Notes: generated by a model from the sequence alone, not told the origin. 9,771 nt of DNA from CAZWHE01 sp964633825 (GCA_964633825.1 CAZWHE010000149.1:1-9771), one strand, 5' to 3'. Positions 1 to 7,332 are shown, counted from the stretch's first letter. A program made the numbers and translations.

Positions 1-1
1 C

Positions 2-1504
2 TTTCGCGGAAAAGCCATCACTGTCATGAGCACCGAAGGTCCTGATATCACCACAATCGATGGAAACCAGACCGGAAGTGTTGTTACCTTCGAAAACGGT
101 GAAGGCGTCGACTCTATTTTAACGGGATTTACTATTGCGAACGGCTCCGGGATGAACTTGGTAGGCGGAGGTGGCATTTACTGCTATTCTTCTTCTCCAA
201 CAATAACAGGCAATTCTATCACTAACAATGATGCATATTGTGGAGGTGGAATCTATTGCTATCAATCTTCAATGATAATAATGAATAACTCTATCATATC
301 GAACACCGGCGGATCAGGAGGAGGCATAGAATGTCGCCTCTCTTCACCCGTCATCAGCAACAATAAAATCCGACATAACGAAGCCCGTGTCGGAGGAGGC
401 GGAATACTGAGCAGGCAATCTTCTCCAAGTATTATTGGTAACATCGTCAGCGAAAACACGAGCATTGTTTGGATTGGCGGAATCAGCTTGATTTCGGGTG
501 ATCTGACCGTCACTGGAAACAGGATTCTGAATAACAAAGGCAGTGATGGCGGAGGAATGGGAATCAGCAGTCTTACCTCAGGAACAATCGACAATAACAT
601 CATTTCCGGAAACAGGGCTTACCAAGATGGTGGAACACATGGTTCCGGGGGAGGTATCTACTGCAACGGAAGTACGGTTACACTGTTTAACAACATTATC
701 AATAACAACTCCGCCAAAGAGGAAGGCGGTGGAATCTACTGTTATGAATCAGATATCACGCTCATCAACAACACCATCTTCAAGAACGAGTCGCTGTTGA
801 TCGGAGGTGGAATTCACTGCAGAGAATCATCGGCCGATATCGTCAATTCGATTTTGAGCGATGACACCGCGCCGCTCGGTTCAGAGGTGGCACTCGAGGG
901 GACTTCCCACATTACGATCGGGTATTCGAACCTGCGCGGCGGCCACGCTTCGATCTTTCGCGATACGAACTCCACCGTCACCTTCGAAGCCGGCATGATC
1001 GACGCCGATCCCCTGTTTGTCGATCCCTTGAACGGGGACTGCCACCTCACCGTCGATTCTCCCTGCGTGAATGCAGGTGCCAAGATGGTTCCGAACCTCC
1101 CGCCAGAGGATTTCGAAGGAGACTCCAGAATCGTTGATGGCCAAACAGACATGGGCGGAGACGAGCTCCACACCCACCTATACCTTGTCGGCGAAGCGAT
1201 CCCCGGCGGCCAGCTTTTGATCAGGGTCATCGGCCCGCCCAACGCATCTCCCGTCTGGCTGGCCATGAGTACCGGTATCCACTCCCCGCCGGTGAATACT
1301 CCATACGGAGATCTTCACCTCCTGGTACAGACCGCCGCACTGAGGAATATCGGCTCTATTGGAGCGAACGGCGTCCTCTCCCATATCACAACGGTCCCGC
1401 AATATTGGAATCCCGGTGAAAAGTATTTCTTCCAGGCCCTCGTGGGCCTGATCGGCAGCCCCTCTTCCGAGCTGTCGAACCTGATGACGGTCGTGGTGGA
1501 GTAA
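2..1504 (+). CDS. Secreted right-handed parallel beta-helix protein (5' partial)
   Basis: The frame is open to the left edge (it reads FRGKAITV before the Met at 26), so this is the 3' part of a longer gene and the Met at 26 is probably internal. Numbering from that Met, residues 48-265 contain about nine turns headed by GGGI or a variant (near 48, 73, 98, 124, 150, 174, 208, 234, 260), each followed by runs such as NNSIISN. This spacing of 25-26 residues is typical of right-handed parallel beta-helices of the pectate-lyase/NosD-like type. Residues 326-352 (DADPLFVDPLNGDCHL, then SPCVNAGA) resemble the tail of 'choice-of-anchor Q' proteins. The last 120 residues form a separate domain (HTHLYLVGEAIPGG onward) that I associate with planctomycete-like surface proteins. 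A role in surface binding or carbohydrate attachment is inference; no catalytic residues can be assigned. The helix-coding part is visibly richer in A+T than the tail. Confidence 0.85.
   Translation, partial: FRGKAITVMSTEGPDITTIDGNQTGSVVTFENGEGVDSILTGFTIANGSGMNLVGGGGIYCYSSSPTITGNSITNNDAYCGGGIYCYQSSMIIMNNSIISNTGGSGGGIECRLSSPVISNNKIRHNEARVGGGGILSRQSSPSIIGNIVSENTSIVWIGGISLISGDLTVTGNRILNNKGSDGGGMGISSLTSGTIDNNIISGNRAYQDGGTHGSGGGIYCNGSTVTLFNNIINNNSAKEEGGGIYCYESDITLINNTIFKNESLLIGGGIHCRESSADIVNSILSDDTAPLGSEVALEGTSHITIGYSNLRGGHASIFRDTNSTVTFEAGMIDADPLFVDPLNGDCHLTVDSPCVNAGAKMVPNLPPEDFEGDSRIVDGQTDMGGDELHTHLYLVGEAIPGGQLLIRVIGPPNASPVWLAMSTGIHSPPVNTPYGDLHLLVQTAALRNIGSIGANGVLSHITTVPQYWNPGEKYFFQALVGLIGSPSSELSNLMTVVVE
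166..822 (+). repeat. Degenerate in-frame repeats encoding beta-helix coils
   Basis: About nine degenerate coding repeats of 75-78 bases each start with a GGxGGxGGxAT-like stretch (GGG-I) followed by TAYTGY (Y-C) in several copies. At protein level they form the coils of the beta-helix. One coil (residues 174-208) is longer, about 34 residues. Copies have diverged at DNA level, so the array is old and kept by protein structure rather than recently amplified. Confidence 0.7.
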
Positions 1505-1568
1505 AGGCCCCGCAACCACCGCACCGATCGCTGTCATGAAAATTCGTCGACGCAATTTGTGTCATCCC

Positions 1569-1624
1569 CGTAATCTCTTTCCTGTGAAGGATTACGCCGG
1601 GAGGAGGTTGCATTCAACCCCCGG
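1569..1624. other. Two abutting stem-loops downstream of the beta-helix gene
   Basis: CGTAATC (1569-1575) pairs perfectly with GATTACG (1590-1596) across a 14-nt loop. Immediately next to it, CCGGG (1597-1601) plus GGTTG (1606-1610) pair with CAACC plus CCCGG (1615-1624) around a CATT loop, leaving AGGA as a one-sided bulge. No T-run follows, so this is not a standard intrinsic terminator. It may be a 3'-end processing or stabilising structure of the upstream transcript, or a leader upstream of the kinase gene. Confidence 0.45.
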
Positions 1625-1645
1625 CAAGTCCAAACACTTCCTCCC

Positions 1646-1675
1646 TTGATCCACTCCCCTCATTGATGTTCTAAT
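1646..1675 (+). promoter_or_regulatory. Candidate sigma70-type promoter of the kinase gene
   Basis: TTGATC (1646-1651) and TCTAAT (1670-1675) are 18 bases apart and match the -35 and -10 consensus at 4/6 and 5/6. A start near 1682 would leave a very short leader that begins just before the ribosome-binding site. Promoter consensus in this phylum is uncertain, so this is tentative. Confidence 0.3.
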
Positions 1676-1684
1676 ACCCCTCTC

Positions 1685-1690
1685 GGAGGA
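1685..1690 (+). promoter_or_regulatory. Ribosome-binding site of the kinase gene
   Basis: GGAGGA lies five bases before the ATG at 1696. It is a strong Shine-Dalgarno match and fixes this start. Confidence 0.75.
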
Positions 1691-1695
1691 ACAGG

Positions 1696-4530
1696 ATGCC
1701 CGACGATAAAAACGATCAAATCGGCAAGTCCGACAAGTTCTACAAGGAATACCTCAAGCAGCGAGAGGCGGGTGAGGACGTCGATCCGGAAGAATTCATC
1801 ACTCTCTGTTCCAAGATGGAAGAGAATATTGAGAAGTACTTCGAGAAGCTCAAGTCGGAGGGTGTGGATGAGATCGACCTGAATCCCGATATCGTGTCGG
1901 ATTTGAAAAAGGAACAGCCCCCTCAAACCATCGGGGACTTCAAAATCATCAGCGAAATCGGCTCGGGCGGCATGGGCACCGTCTACGAAGCGCAGCAGAT
2001 CTCGCTCAAGAGGAAAGTGGCGCTCAAGGTCCTGCCTCCCTATCTCAGTTTCTCCGACGACGCGGTTTTGAAGTTCAAGCGGGAAGCCGAAGCGGGCGGC
2101 AGGCAGAGCCATCCCGGCATCGTGGCCGTTTACGCCGTGGGCGAAGAGGACGGCGTCCACTACATCGCCCAGGAACTGATCGAGGGGGGGCGCAATCTGG
2201 CCGACCGCCTGGCCGAGTTCCGGAAGGAGAAGCAGCAGCCTACCGGCTACTTCCGCATGGTGGCGCAGCTCATCGTCGAAGTGGCCGGCGCGCTGCACAG
2301 CGCCCATTCCTCCGGCGTGATCCACCGGGACGTGAAGCCTTCCAACATCCTCCTCACCCCCAACGGGATTCCCAAGATCACTGATTTCGGCTTGGCCAAG
2401 GTGGAGGACGCGCTCGCCCTGTCGCGCACGGGCGACTTCGCCGGAACGCCCTACTACATGTCGCCCGAACAGGCCATGAGCCAGCGGATCGGCATCGACC
2501 ACCGCACCGATATCTTCTCCCTCGGGGTGACGCTTTACGAGATGCTGACGCTGGAACGACCCTTCGAGGGAGAGACGTCGCAGGAGGTGCTTCGCAAGAT
2601 CATGCTCCAGGACCCGCGCGACCCGCGCAAGGTGAACGACCGCGTCCCGCGCGACCTGGCCGTGATCAGCCTCAAGGCGATGGAGAAGCTGCCGGCCTCC
2701 CGTTACGAGACGATGGAGGAGTTTGCCGGCGACCTGCGCCGCTTTCTTTCGGGCGACGTGATCAAGGCGAAGCCCGCCGGACCGGTTGCGAGGCTCTGGA
2801 AGCGCGCCCGCCGGAGCCCGGCTTTCAGCACCGTATTGGGCGTGGCAGCGCTTTCGGTGCTGGCCCTCATTGTGTCGATCCCGTGGTACATGGCAAGCCT
2901 GAAGGTACAGAGAGATAAGGCAGTGAACGCGGAGAAGATAGCGGCCGACCGCTACAACCAGGTGCTCCGTCTCTCCGACGCGAAACGTCTCTCCCAGCTC
3001 GTCGCCCGCGAAGAGAACCTCTGGCCCGCCGTCTCCGAAAACACCCGGAAGATGAAGGACTGGCTCGATGAAGCGGAACGGCTCAGCATGAGCCTGCCCA
3101 TGCACAAGCAAATGCTGGAAGAACTGCGGTCCGAAGCCCTGCCTTACGACGAGGAAACCCGGAAACGGGACAGGGAGACCCATCCCGGGTTGAAGGGCAT
3201 TGCCGAGCTTCTCGCTATAAAGAAAGCCTACGAGCTAAGCATCACTTCACTCGAGAAGGAGAGCGAATCCACCGGCGATGATTCCAAACTGAAATCAACA
3301 AGGAAAAAGGTCGCCGAGATTACGGCCAGGATCTCGCACCTGAAGAAAGAAATACTGAAACGCCGCACCTGGAAATTCAAGGAGACCGGTGAAGAAAAAG
3401 AGTGGCAGCACGGCGTGCTCGCCGAGCTGGTCGACGGAATCGAAAAGCTCGCTCACAAAAAGACGGGAACGATCCGGAAGGTGAGGGAGCGTCTTGAATT
3501 CTCCGAGACGATTGACGAAAGAAGCGTTAAGAACCGGAAAGGTGAGTGGGATCGCGCCGCGACATCGATCGCGGACAAAAATGAATGCCCTCTTTACGAC
3601 GGCCTTGCCATCAAACCCGTGAGCGGGCTGGTTCCGCTCGGGAGAGACCCCGGCTCCGGGCTCTGGGAATTCGCACATCTCCAGACCGGCGTTCCGCCCG
3701 AGCGCGATCCGGAAGGGAACCTCCTGATGAAAGAGGAATGCGGGATTGTCTTCGTTCTCATTCCCGGGGGGAGCTTTCGAATGGGATCGGTTCCTCCGGA
3801 GCCGGACGCCCCGGCGGGGTCTCCAAACGTCGATCCCTTGTCGGAAATGACCGACCAGCCCGTTCACACCGTGACTCTTCAACCCTTTTTCCTCTCCAAG
3901 TACGAGATGACCCAGGGACAGTGGCTCCGCATCACGGACCGCAATCCAAGCGAGGTCAGGGCGGGGTCCGCCGTGGCCGGCAAGGATTACACTCTCCTTC
4001 ACCCGGTGGAGATGGTGAGCTGGCAGGACTGCGTCCTGATCATGTCGCGCCTGAATCTCCGGCTGCCGAGCGAGGCGGAGTGGGAATACGCGGCGCGAGC
4101 CGGAACGGGAACCGTCTGGTGGACGGGCAATGATAAAGAATCCCTCGCCGACGCCGCCAACATGTTGGACCTTTACTGTAAAAAGACCGTCGGCCCGAAG
4201 GCTTGGGAATACGAGGAATGGCTCGACGACGGGTACGCCGCGCATGCGCCGGTCAATCTATACCGGCCGAATCCCTTCGGGTTGTACTGCGTTCACGGAA
4301 ACGTTTGGGAGTGGTGTCAGGACCGCTATCATGAAAGCTACGAGAACACACCATGCGACGGCTCGGCCATGGAGCTGGTCAACCTGATGCGCCGCGACGC
4401 GAGAGTTACGAGAGGCGGGAGCTGGCGGACCGCGGCCGGTCTCTGCCGCTCGGCCAGCCGCTACGGGTTCGGTTGCACCACGACGCACTACTACCTCGGC
4501 TTGCGCCCGGCGCTCTCACTTCCCGACTAG
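1696..4530 (+). CDS. Membrane Ser/Thr protein kinase with C-terminal FGE/sulfatase-modifying-factor-like domain
   Basis: This 944-residue protein has three parts. Residues about 81-350 are a PknB-type (Hanks) kinase with the key elements intact: glycine loop GSGGMGTVY (89-97), ATP lysine in VALKVL (K111), catalytic loop HRDVKPSN (D212), DFG (230-232) and activation-segment end SPE (256-258). An Arg-rich stretch and a membrane helix (about 377-399) follow, so the kinase should be cytoplasmic and the rest outside. Residues 400-680 are charged and helical, probably coiled-coil. Residues about 683-941 are an FGE-like fold: IPGGSFRMGS, LPSEAEWEYAARAG, GNVWEW, RGGSW and LGLRPA. Aligned on RGGSW, the first catalytic Cys of true FGE is Thr912, while the second is kept as Cys917. 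The domain is therefore more likely a ligand-binding sensor than an active formylglycine synthase. The N-terminal FYKEYLKQREAGEDVDPEEF segment resembles the start of planctomycete kinases. Confidence 0.93.
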   Translation: MPDDKNDQIGKSDKFYKEYLKQREAGEDVDPEEFITLCSKMEENIEKYFEKLKSEGVDEIDLNPDIVSDLKKEQPPQTIGDFKIISEIGSGGMGTVYEAQQISLKRKVALKVLPPYLSFSDDAVLKFKREAEAGGRQSHPGIVAVYAVGEEDGVHYIAQELIEGGRNLADRLAEFRKEKQQPTGYFRMVAQLIVEVAGALHSAHSSGVIHRDVKPSNILLTPNGIPKITDFGLAKVEDALALSRTGDFAGTPYYMSPEQAMSQRIGIDHRTDIFSLGVTLYEMLTLERPFEGETSQEVLRKIMLQDPRDPRKVNDRVPRDLAVISLKAMEKLPASRYETMEEFAGDLRRFLSGDVIKAKPAGPVARLWKRARRSPAFSTVLGVAALSVLALIVSIPWYMASLKVQRDKAVNAEKIAADRYNQVLRLSDAKRLSQLVAREENLWPAVSENTRKMKDWLDEAERLSMSLPMHKQMLEELRSEALPYDEETRKRDRETHPGLKGIAELLAIKKAYELSITSLEKESESTGDDSKLKSTRKKVAEITARISHLKKEILKRRTWKFKETGEEKEWQHGVLAELVDGIEKLAHKKTGTIRKVRERLEFSETIDERSVKNRKGEWDRAATSIADKNECPLYDGLAIKPVSGLVPLGRDPGSGLWEFAHLQTGVPPERDPEGNLLMKEECGIVFVLIPGGSFRMGSVPPEPDAPAGSPNVDPLSEMTDQPVHTVTLQPFFLSKYEMTQGQWLRITDRNPSEVRAGSAVAGKDYTLLHPVEMVSWQDCVLIMSRLNLRLPSEAEWEYAARAGTGTVWWTGNDKESLADAANMLDLYCKKTVGPKAWEYEEWLDDGYAAHAPVNLYRPNPFGLYCVHGNVWEWCQDRYHESYENTPCDGSAMELVNLMRRDARVTRGGSWRTAAGLCRSASRYGFGCTTTHYYLGLRPALSLPD

Positions 4531-4533
4531 CCG

Positions 4534-4623
4534 CCTGTCACACAGATGCAGAGGATGAGAACAACCCCCTGGACCACAAGGGGGCCCGGGATGGATCATT
4601 ATCCTCTGCATCTGCGTGGCAGG
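4534..4623. repeat. 90-nt imperfect inverted repeat between convergent genes
   Basis: The arms at 4534-4556 and 4601-4623 are 23 nt long and match at 21 positions. One mismatch becomes a G-U pair in a plus-strand RNA and the other becomes G-U in a minus-strand RNA. Inside the loop a second stem pairs CCCCCT (4565-4570) with AGGGGG (4579-4584) around an 8-nt loop. The dyad begins three bases after the kinase stop and ends 39 bases before the barrel gene's stop, so it could block or process transcripts from both sides. No T-run flanks either arm, so it is not a classical intrinsic terminator. A dispersed REP/MITE-like intergenic repeat is an alternative. Confidence 0.75.
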
Positions 4624-4662
4624 CACCTGGCTCGGAAGTTTCATCAGTTTCGTGATGCGGAA

Positions 4663-6048
4663 TTAGAACATGTACTGCGCCTGGAAGAAGATCCAGTCCG
4701 CGTCGCGGGACCTGCCCGTGTTCCGAATGTACGACGACGCGAAGAAGTGGGACCACCCCGCATAGAACAACCATTCCCTGCTGTAGATCCAACGCGCGAA
4801 GACGTCGGCCTGCTGGCCGATGGTGCTCCCCGAGCCGCCGACAGCCGGGTAGGGCCTCAAGACGCTCGTCTGGTTCACGTAGAAAAATCCCCCCCTCTTC
4901 TCGGCGAGCTGCAGCAGGTGGTAATCGAAAAGCATATCGAACTTTTTAGTCGGCCAGATCCGCAGCAGGGCCCGGTAGTCGATCAGGTTCCGCCAGGGGA
5001 GGGCGTTGATCTTGCTGTAGCCGAAAAGACCGTCGAAGGTCTCCACCCTGTCGTCGTTGAGATTGTCGTCGCCCGAGGCGATGGAATACTCGAGACCGAA
5101 ACGCGACTTGCAGGGGCTGTGGAACGTGTAACCCGCATGGACCCTGTAGCCGTACGCGTGGACATGATTGTGCCCTTCCCGGCCGAACTGGAAAGCCAGG
5201 AATCCGCCGTAGTCGAAACCGAGGGGGAGCTTCTTCTCGAACCAGGCGCCGACCGAGTGCTTGCGAAAGTCGCCCCTCGCAACGCCGTTGCCCGTCGTTC
5301 CGTTGTTGCCCCGGTTGACGTGATAAAAGAGATCGAGATCGCACCCCAGGTTCTTGAGTTGGGAATAAAACCCTAAAACCGAATTGGCATGGTGCCGGGA
5401 ATCGAATCCGCGGGGGTCGTACCAGATCCGCCAGGCGCCGATGAAATCGGTCTTGGCGAATTCCGTGTCCCAGTAAATCTTGGCGGCGTCCCACGTGTAG
5501 CGCCCCACGTTGGCCCAGTCGAAGGGTCCCCAGACGCGCTTGTCGCGGTACTCGATCTTCTGCCGGCCCACCTTGAAACCGAAGTCGCTCCCGCCGATCC
5601 TCTCCCATTCGACGAACCCCTTCTTGAGATAGAGGGGGTTCTCGTACTGGTTGGTGTGGCCCGTTTCGCTGCCGGGATTGCGGAAATCGCGGTTATGCAG
5701 GGCCGAAAACCAGGCGTGGGAGTCCTGGATCTGGACAAAGGCGTGGAGGTTCTCCTTCAGCCTGTAGTCGAAGTTGAAGCGCAGCCTCTCCAAGAGAACG
5801 CTGTCCTTCGCGTGGTAGAAGGGATTTCCCGGCGAATCGTACTGCGCAATGTTGAAATGGTTGTAGAACGAATAGCGCAATCTCAGGCTGCCGCCGATGT
5901 TGAGGACGCCCGGTCCGGCCTCGATGTTCTTGAGGAAATCGTTCCACCGGGAGGTGTCGCCGGGCTTCTCCTCTTCGGCCGGGACGGCGGCGGCAAAGGA
6001 ACCGGCCGCGAGAATGAGGATTCCGATTGCTTTGAGAAGAGATTTCAT
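4663..6048 (-). CDS. AlgE-like outer-membrane beta-barrel (alginate export family)
   Basis: The 461-residue product starts with a clear signal peptide (MKSLLKAIGILILAAGSFAAA, cut probably after AVPA). An in-frame ATG lies seven codons upstream at 6069, but it would put MYEGAHK before the signal peptide, so I prefer 6048. The mature part alternates aromatic and polar residues and ends in Phe (QAQYMF), as expected for a protein inserted in the outer membrane. Family marks of the alginate-export group are GRQKIEYRDKRVWGPFDW with ANVGR (161-183), the ETFDGLFGY region (336-344) and LLRIWPTKKFDMLFDYHLLQ (361-380). Family members are passive anion- or sugar-selective channels in proteobacteria and elsewhere. 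No alginate synthesis gene is nearby, so alginate should not be assumed as the substrate. It implies a diderm host. It lies downstream of the TPR gene on the same strand, across a 146-base gap with its own candidate promoter. Confidence 0.85.
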   Translation of the reverse strand: MKSLLKAIGILILAAGSFAAAVPAEEEKPGDTSRWNDFLKNIEAGPGVLNIGGSLRLRYSFYNHFNIAQYDSPGNPFYHAKDSVLLERLRFNFDYRLKENLHAFVQIQDSHAWFSALHNRDFRNPGSETGHTNQYENPLYLKKGFVEWERIGGSDFGFKVGRQKIEYRDKRVWGPFDWANVGRYTWDAAKIYWDTEFAKTDFIGAWRIWYDPRGFDSRHHANSVLGFYSQLKNLGCDLDLFYHVNRGNNGTTGNGVARGDFRKHSVGAWFEKKLPLGFDYGGFLAFQFGREGHNHVHAYGYRVHAGYTFHSPCKSRFGLEYSIASGDDNLNDDRVETFDGLFGYSKINALPWRNLIDYRALLRIWPTKKFDMLFDYHLLQLAEKRGGFFYVNQTSVLRPYPAVGGSGSTIGQQADVFARWIYSREWLFYAGWSHFFASSYIRNTGRSRDADWIFFQAQYMF

Positions 6049-6078
6049 TTTGTGAGCGCCCTCATACAACTTTCCTGC

Positions 6079-6119
6079 CAGGGAATTCCCTGCTCCGTTC
6101 CGAACAACACGTGAACGGA
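6079..6119. promoter_or_regulatory. Inverted repeats in the leader of the barrel gene
   Basis: A perfect 14-bp palindrome, CAGGGAATTCCCTG (6079-6092), lies next to a 7-bp inverted repeat, TCCGTTC (6094-6100) with GAACGGA (6113-6119), 12-nt loop. Both fall between the predicted start site (about 6117) and the ATG at 6048. They could be operators or leader-RNA hairpins. Confidence 0.45.
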
Positions 6120-6123
6120 CTCA

Positions 6124-6152
6124 ATCATATATATGAGGAGCGTCAATTGCAA
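6124..6152 (-). promoter_or_regulatory. Candidate promoter of the barrel gene
   Basis: On the minus strand TTGCAA (6152-6147) and TATGAT (6129-6124) are separated by 17 bases, matching the consensus at 4/6 and 5/6. The -10 lies within a perfect 12-bp palindrome, TCATATATATGA (6125-6136). Initiation would fall near 6117, giving a leader of roughly 70 nt. Confidence 0.4.
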
Positions 6153-6194
6153 CGAGGACGGATTTTAATGAGACGGAGAAAAATCCCCCCCGGC

Positions 6195-7283
6195 TCAAAA
6201 AGGTCGAAGGAGATATCTGTGATTATGGGAGAGCTCTCCCGGAGGAATGAATAGATCCAAAAGAGGCACCCCCGTAGCTTTTGAATGATTCGGATCCAGC
6301 TTCTTCGCTTTTTCCCTCAAATCGGCGACGCCCTTCTCATCCCCCCAGCCGAATTTGACTTTGGCCAGCATTTCGTACGAATAGGCCTTCAGAGGTCGAA
6401 CCGGCCCGGTGTCCAGATATCTTTGAATGGCCTTTTCCGCGGCCGGCAAAGCCGTGTCCTTCATCTTTCTGTCTTTCATGACCCTCATCAAATGATACCG
6501 CCCCAAATCCAACAGCAATATTTTCTTTCCGGGATCGGCTTTAACGGCCTCTTCAATATACTCGACGCCTTCTTCGACCTTTTGGCTGTACAGACAAGCC
6601 TTTCCAAGCTCTTCGAGCACACCGGCATTGTTTTTGTGGTCTTTCAGCACTTTCCGCCAATAATCGACTCTATCGGCGCCCCCCGGCAAGAGCAGCGATC
6701 GGGCTTTTGCGCCGTAGAACGGATCGATCTTTTCCAGCTTTGCGGCATACTCCTCTGCTTTCGACCTGTCGCCGCCCATCTTTTCGGGAAGCATGCTGTA
6801 AATCTCGACAAGGTAGAGCATCGGTTCGCAGTACTCGGGCTTTGCTTTCAGCAGTGATTCAAACGTCCGGCACAGCTTTCCCACATCCTCCCTGGCGCTC
6901 GGCTTGTTTTTTTTAATGGAAATGTATGCCTCCATGAACGCCGCATGCCCCGCAAACAGGGCATAATTCGCATTGCCTGGATCCATCTCCATTGCCTTTT
7001 CAATGGAAAGCCCAACGTCCTTCATCGTTCCATCGGGTATAAAATTTCCCAGGCCCATATAGTATTTTGTCCTCGCAAGCTCGTAGTGTGCCGCGGCATT
7101 ACGGGGTTTTTCAGCGACCAACTTCTCGAGAAGCGCTTTCGCTTCAGCGGATTTCCCGTCCATTCTCAACTGAAAAGCCTTTTGCACTTCTTGATCCGCC
7201 CGGTCCGCCTGCAAGGCGCACCAGGATATCAGAACCAGTGAAACAAGCAGGACTGCGGCTGCCATGAAACGTTGATGACACAT
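6195..7283 (-). CDS. Exported or membrane-anchored TPR-repeat protein
   Basis: The 362-residue protein has a hydrophobic N-terminus (MAAAVLLVSLVLISWCALQA) that should be a signal peptide or a single anchor. The ISWC run is not a proper lipobox. The rest is helical with TPR-like units: EAKALLEKLVAEKPRNAAAH (about 47-66), LSIEKAMEMDPGNANYALFA (92-111), a pair near 180-250 (VEYIEEAVKADPGKKILLLD) and a final one ending AKKLDPNHSK. Such arrays are protein-protein scaffolds; I cannot name a partner. The start at 7283 is preferred over the ATG at 7358 because AAGGAGAG lies just upstream and because the longer form would run through the palindromic operator. It is 87 bases downstream of tetR on the same strand, with a copy of the TetR-type palindrome in the gap, so TetR control is likely. 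Its GC content is visibly lower than that of the kinase or glycosidase genes. Confidence 0.8.
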   Translation of the reverse strand: MCHQRFMAAAVLLVSLVLISWCALQADRADQEVQKAFQLRMDGKSAEAKALLEKLVAEKPRNAAAHYELARTKYYMGLGNFIPDGTMKDVGLSIEKAMEMDPGNANYALFAGHAAFMEAYISIKKNKPSAREDVGKLCRTFESLLKAKPEYCEPMLYLVEIYSMLPEKMGGDRSKAEEYAAKLEKIDPFYGAKARSLLLPGGADRVDYWRKVLKDHKNNAGVLEELGKACLYSQKVEEGVEYIEEAVKADPGKKILLLDLGRYHLMRVMKDRKMKDTALPAAEKAIQRYLDTGPVRPLKAYSYEMLAKVKFGWGDEKGVADLREKAKKLDPNHSKATGVPLLDLFIPPGELSHNHRYLLRPF

Positions 7284-7286
7284 GAC

Positions 7287-7296
7287 ATCTCTCCTT
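7287..7296 (-). promoter_or_regulatory. Ribosome-binding site deciding the TPR gene start
   Basis: On the minus strand AAAGGAGAGA lies a few bases before the ATG at 7283. No comparable site precedes the upstream ATG at 7358. Confidence 0.6.
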
Positions 7297-7314
7297 TCAT
7301 ACCCTCTGTTTATT

Positions 7315-7332
7315 TGTAAGTTATTACTTACA
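7315..7332. promoter_or_regulatory. Predicted TetR operator upstream of the TPR gene
   Basis: Perfect palindrome TGTAAGT-N4-ACTTACA, 18 bp, centred about 40 bases before the TPR start. The flanking bases (TAT before, TT after) are the same as at the second copy at 8013-8030. Confidence 0.7.

Noticed and set aside
166..822. CRISPR-like or tandem-repeat array
   Set aside because: The repeats are degenerate, coding, and in frame with a beta-helix; there are no identical repeats with unique spacers.
2184..2190. Run of seven G in the kinase domain as a phase-variation tract
   Set aside because: Seven G encoding Glu-Gly-Gly-Arg in a GC-rich gene is too short and too ordinary to support switching.
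1660..3183. 507-residue open frame on the minus strand, antisense to the kinase gene
   Set aside because: It mirrors the GC-rich codon pattern of a kinase gene whose motifs are complete; it has no recognisable domain and is rich in His/Arg/Val as shadow frames usually are.
1696..4530. Active sulfatase-modifying enzyme fused to a kinase
   Set aside because: The first catalytic cysteine is replaced by Thr and no sulfatase gene is present in the window.
4546..5376. 276-residue open frame on the plus strand opposite the barrel gene, plus another at 5389-6114
   Set aside because: The minus strand encodes a full barrel with signal peptide and family motifs; the plus-strand frames have no ribosome-binding site and start within the inverted repeat or within the barrel gene.
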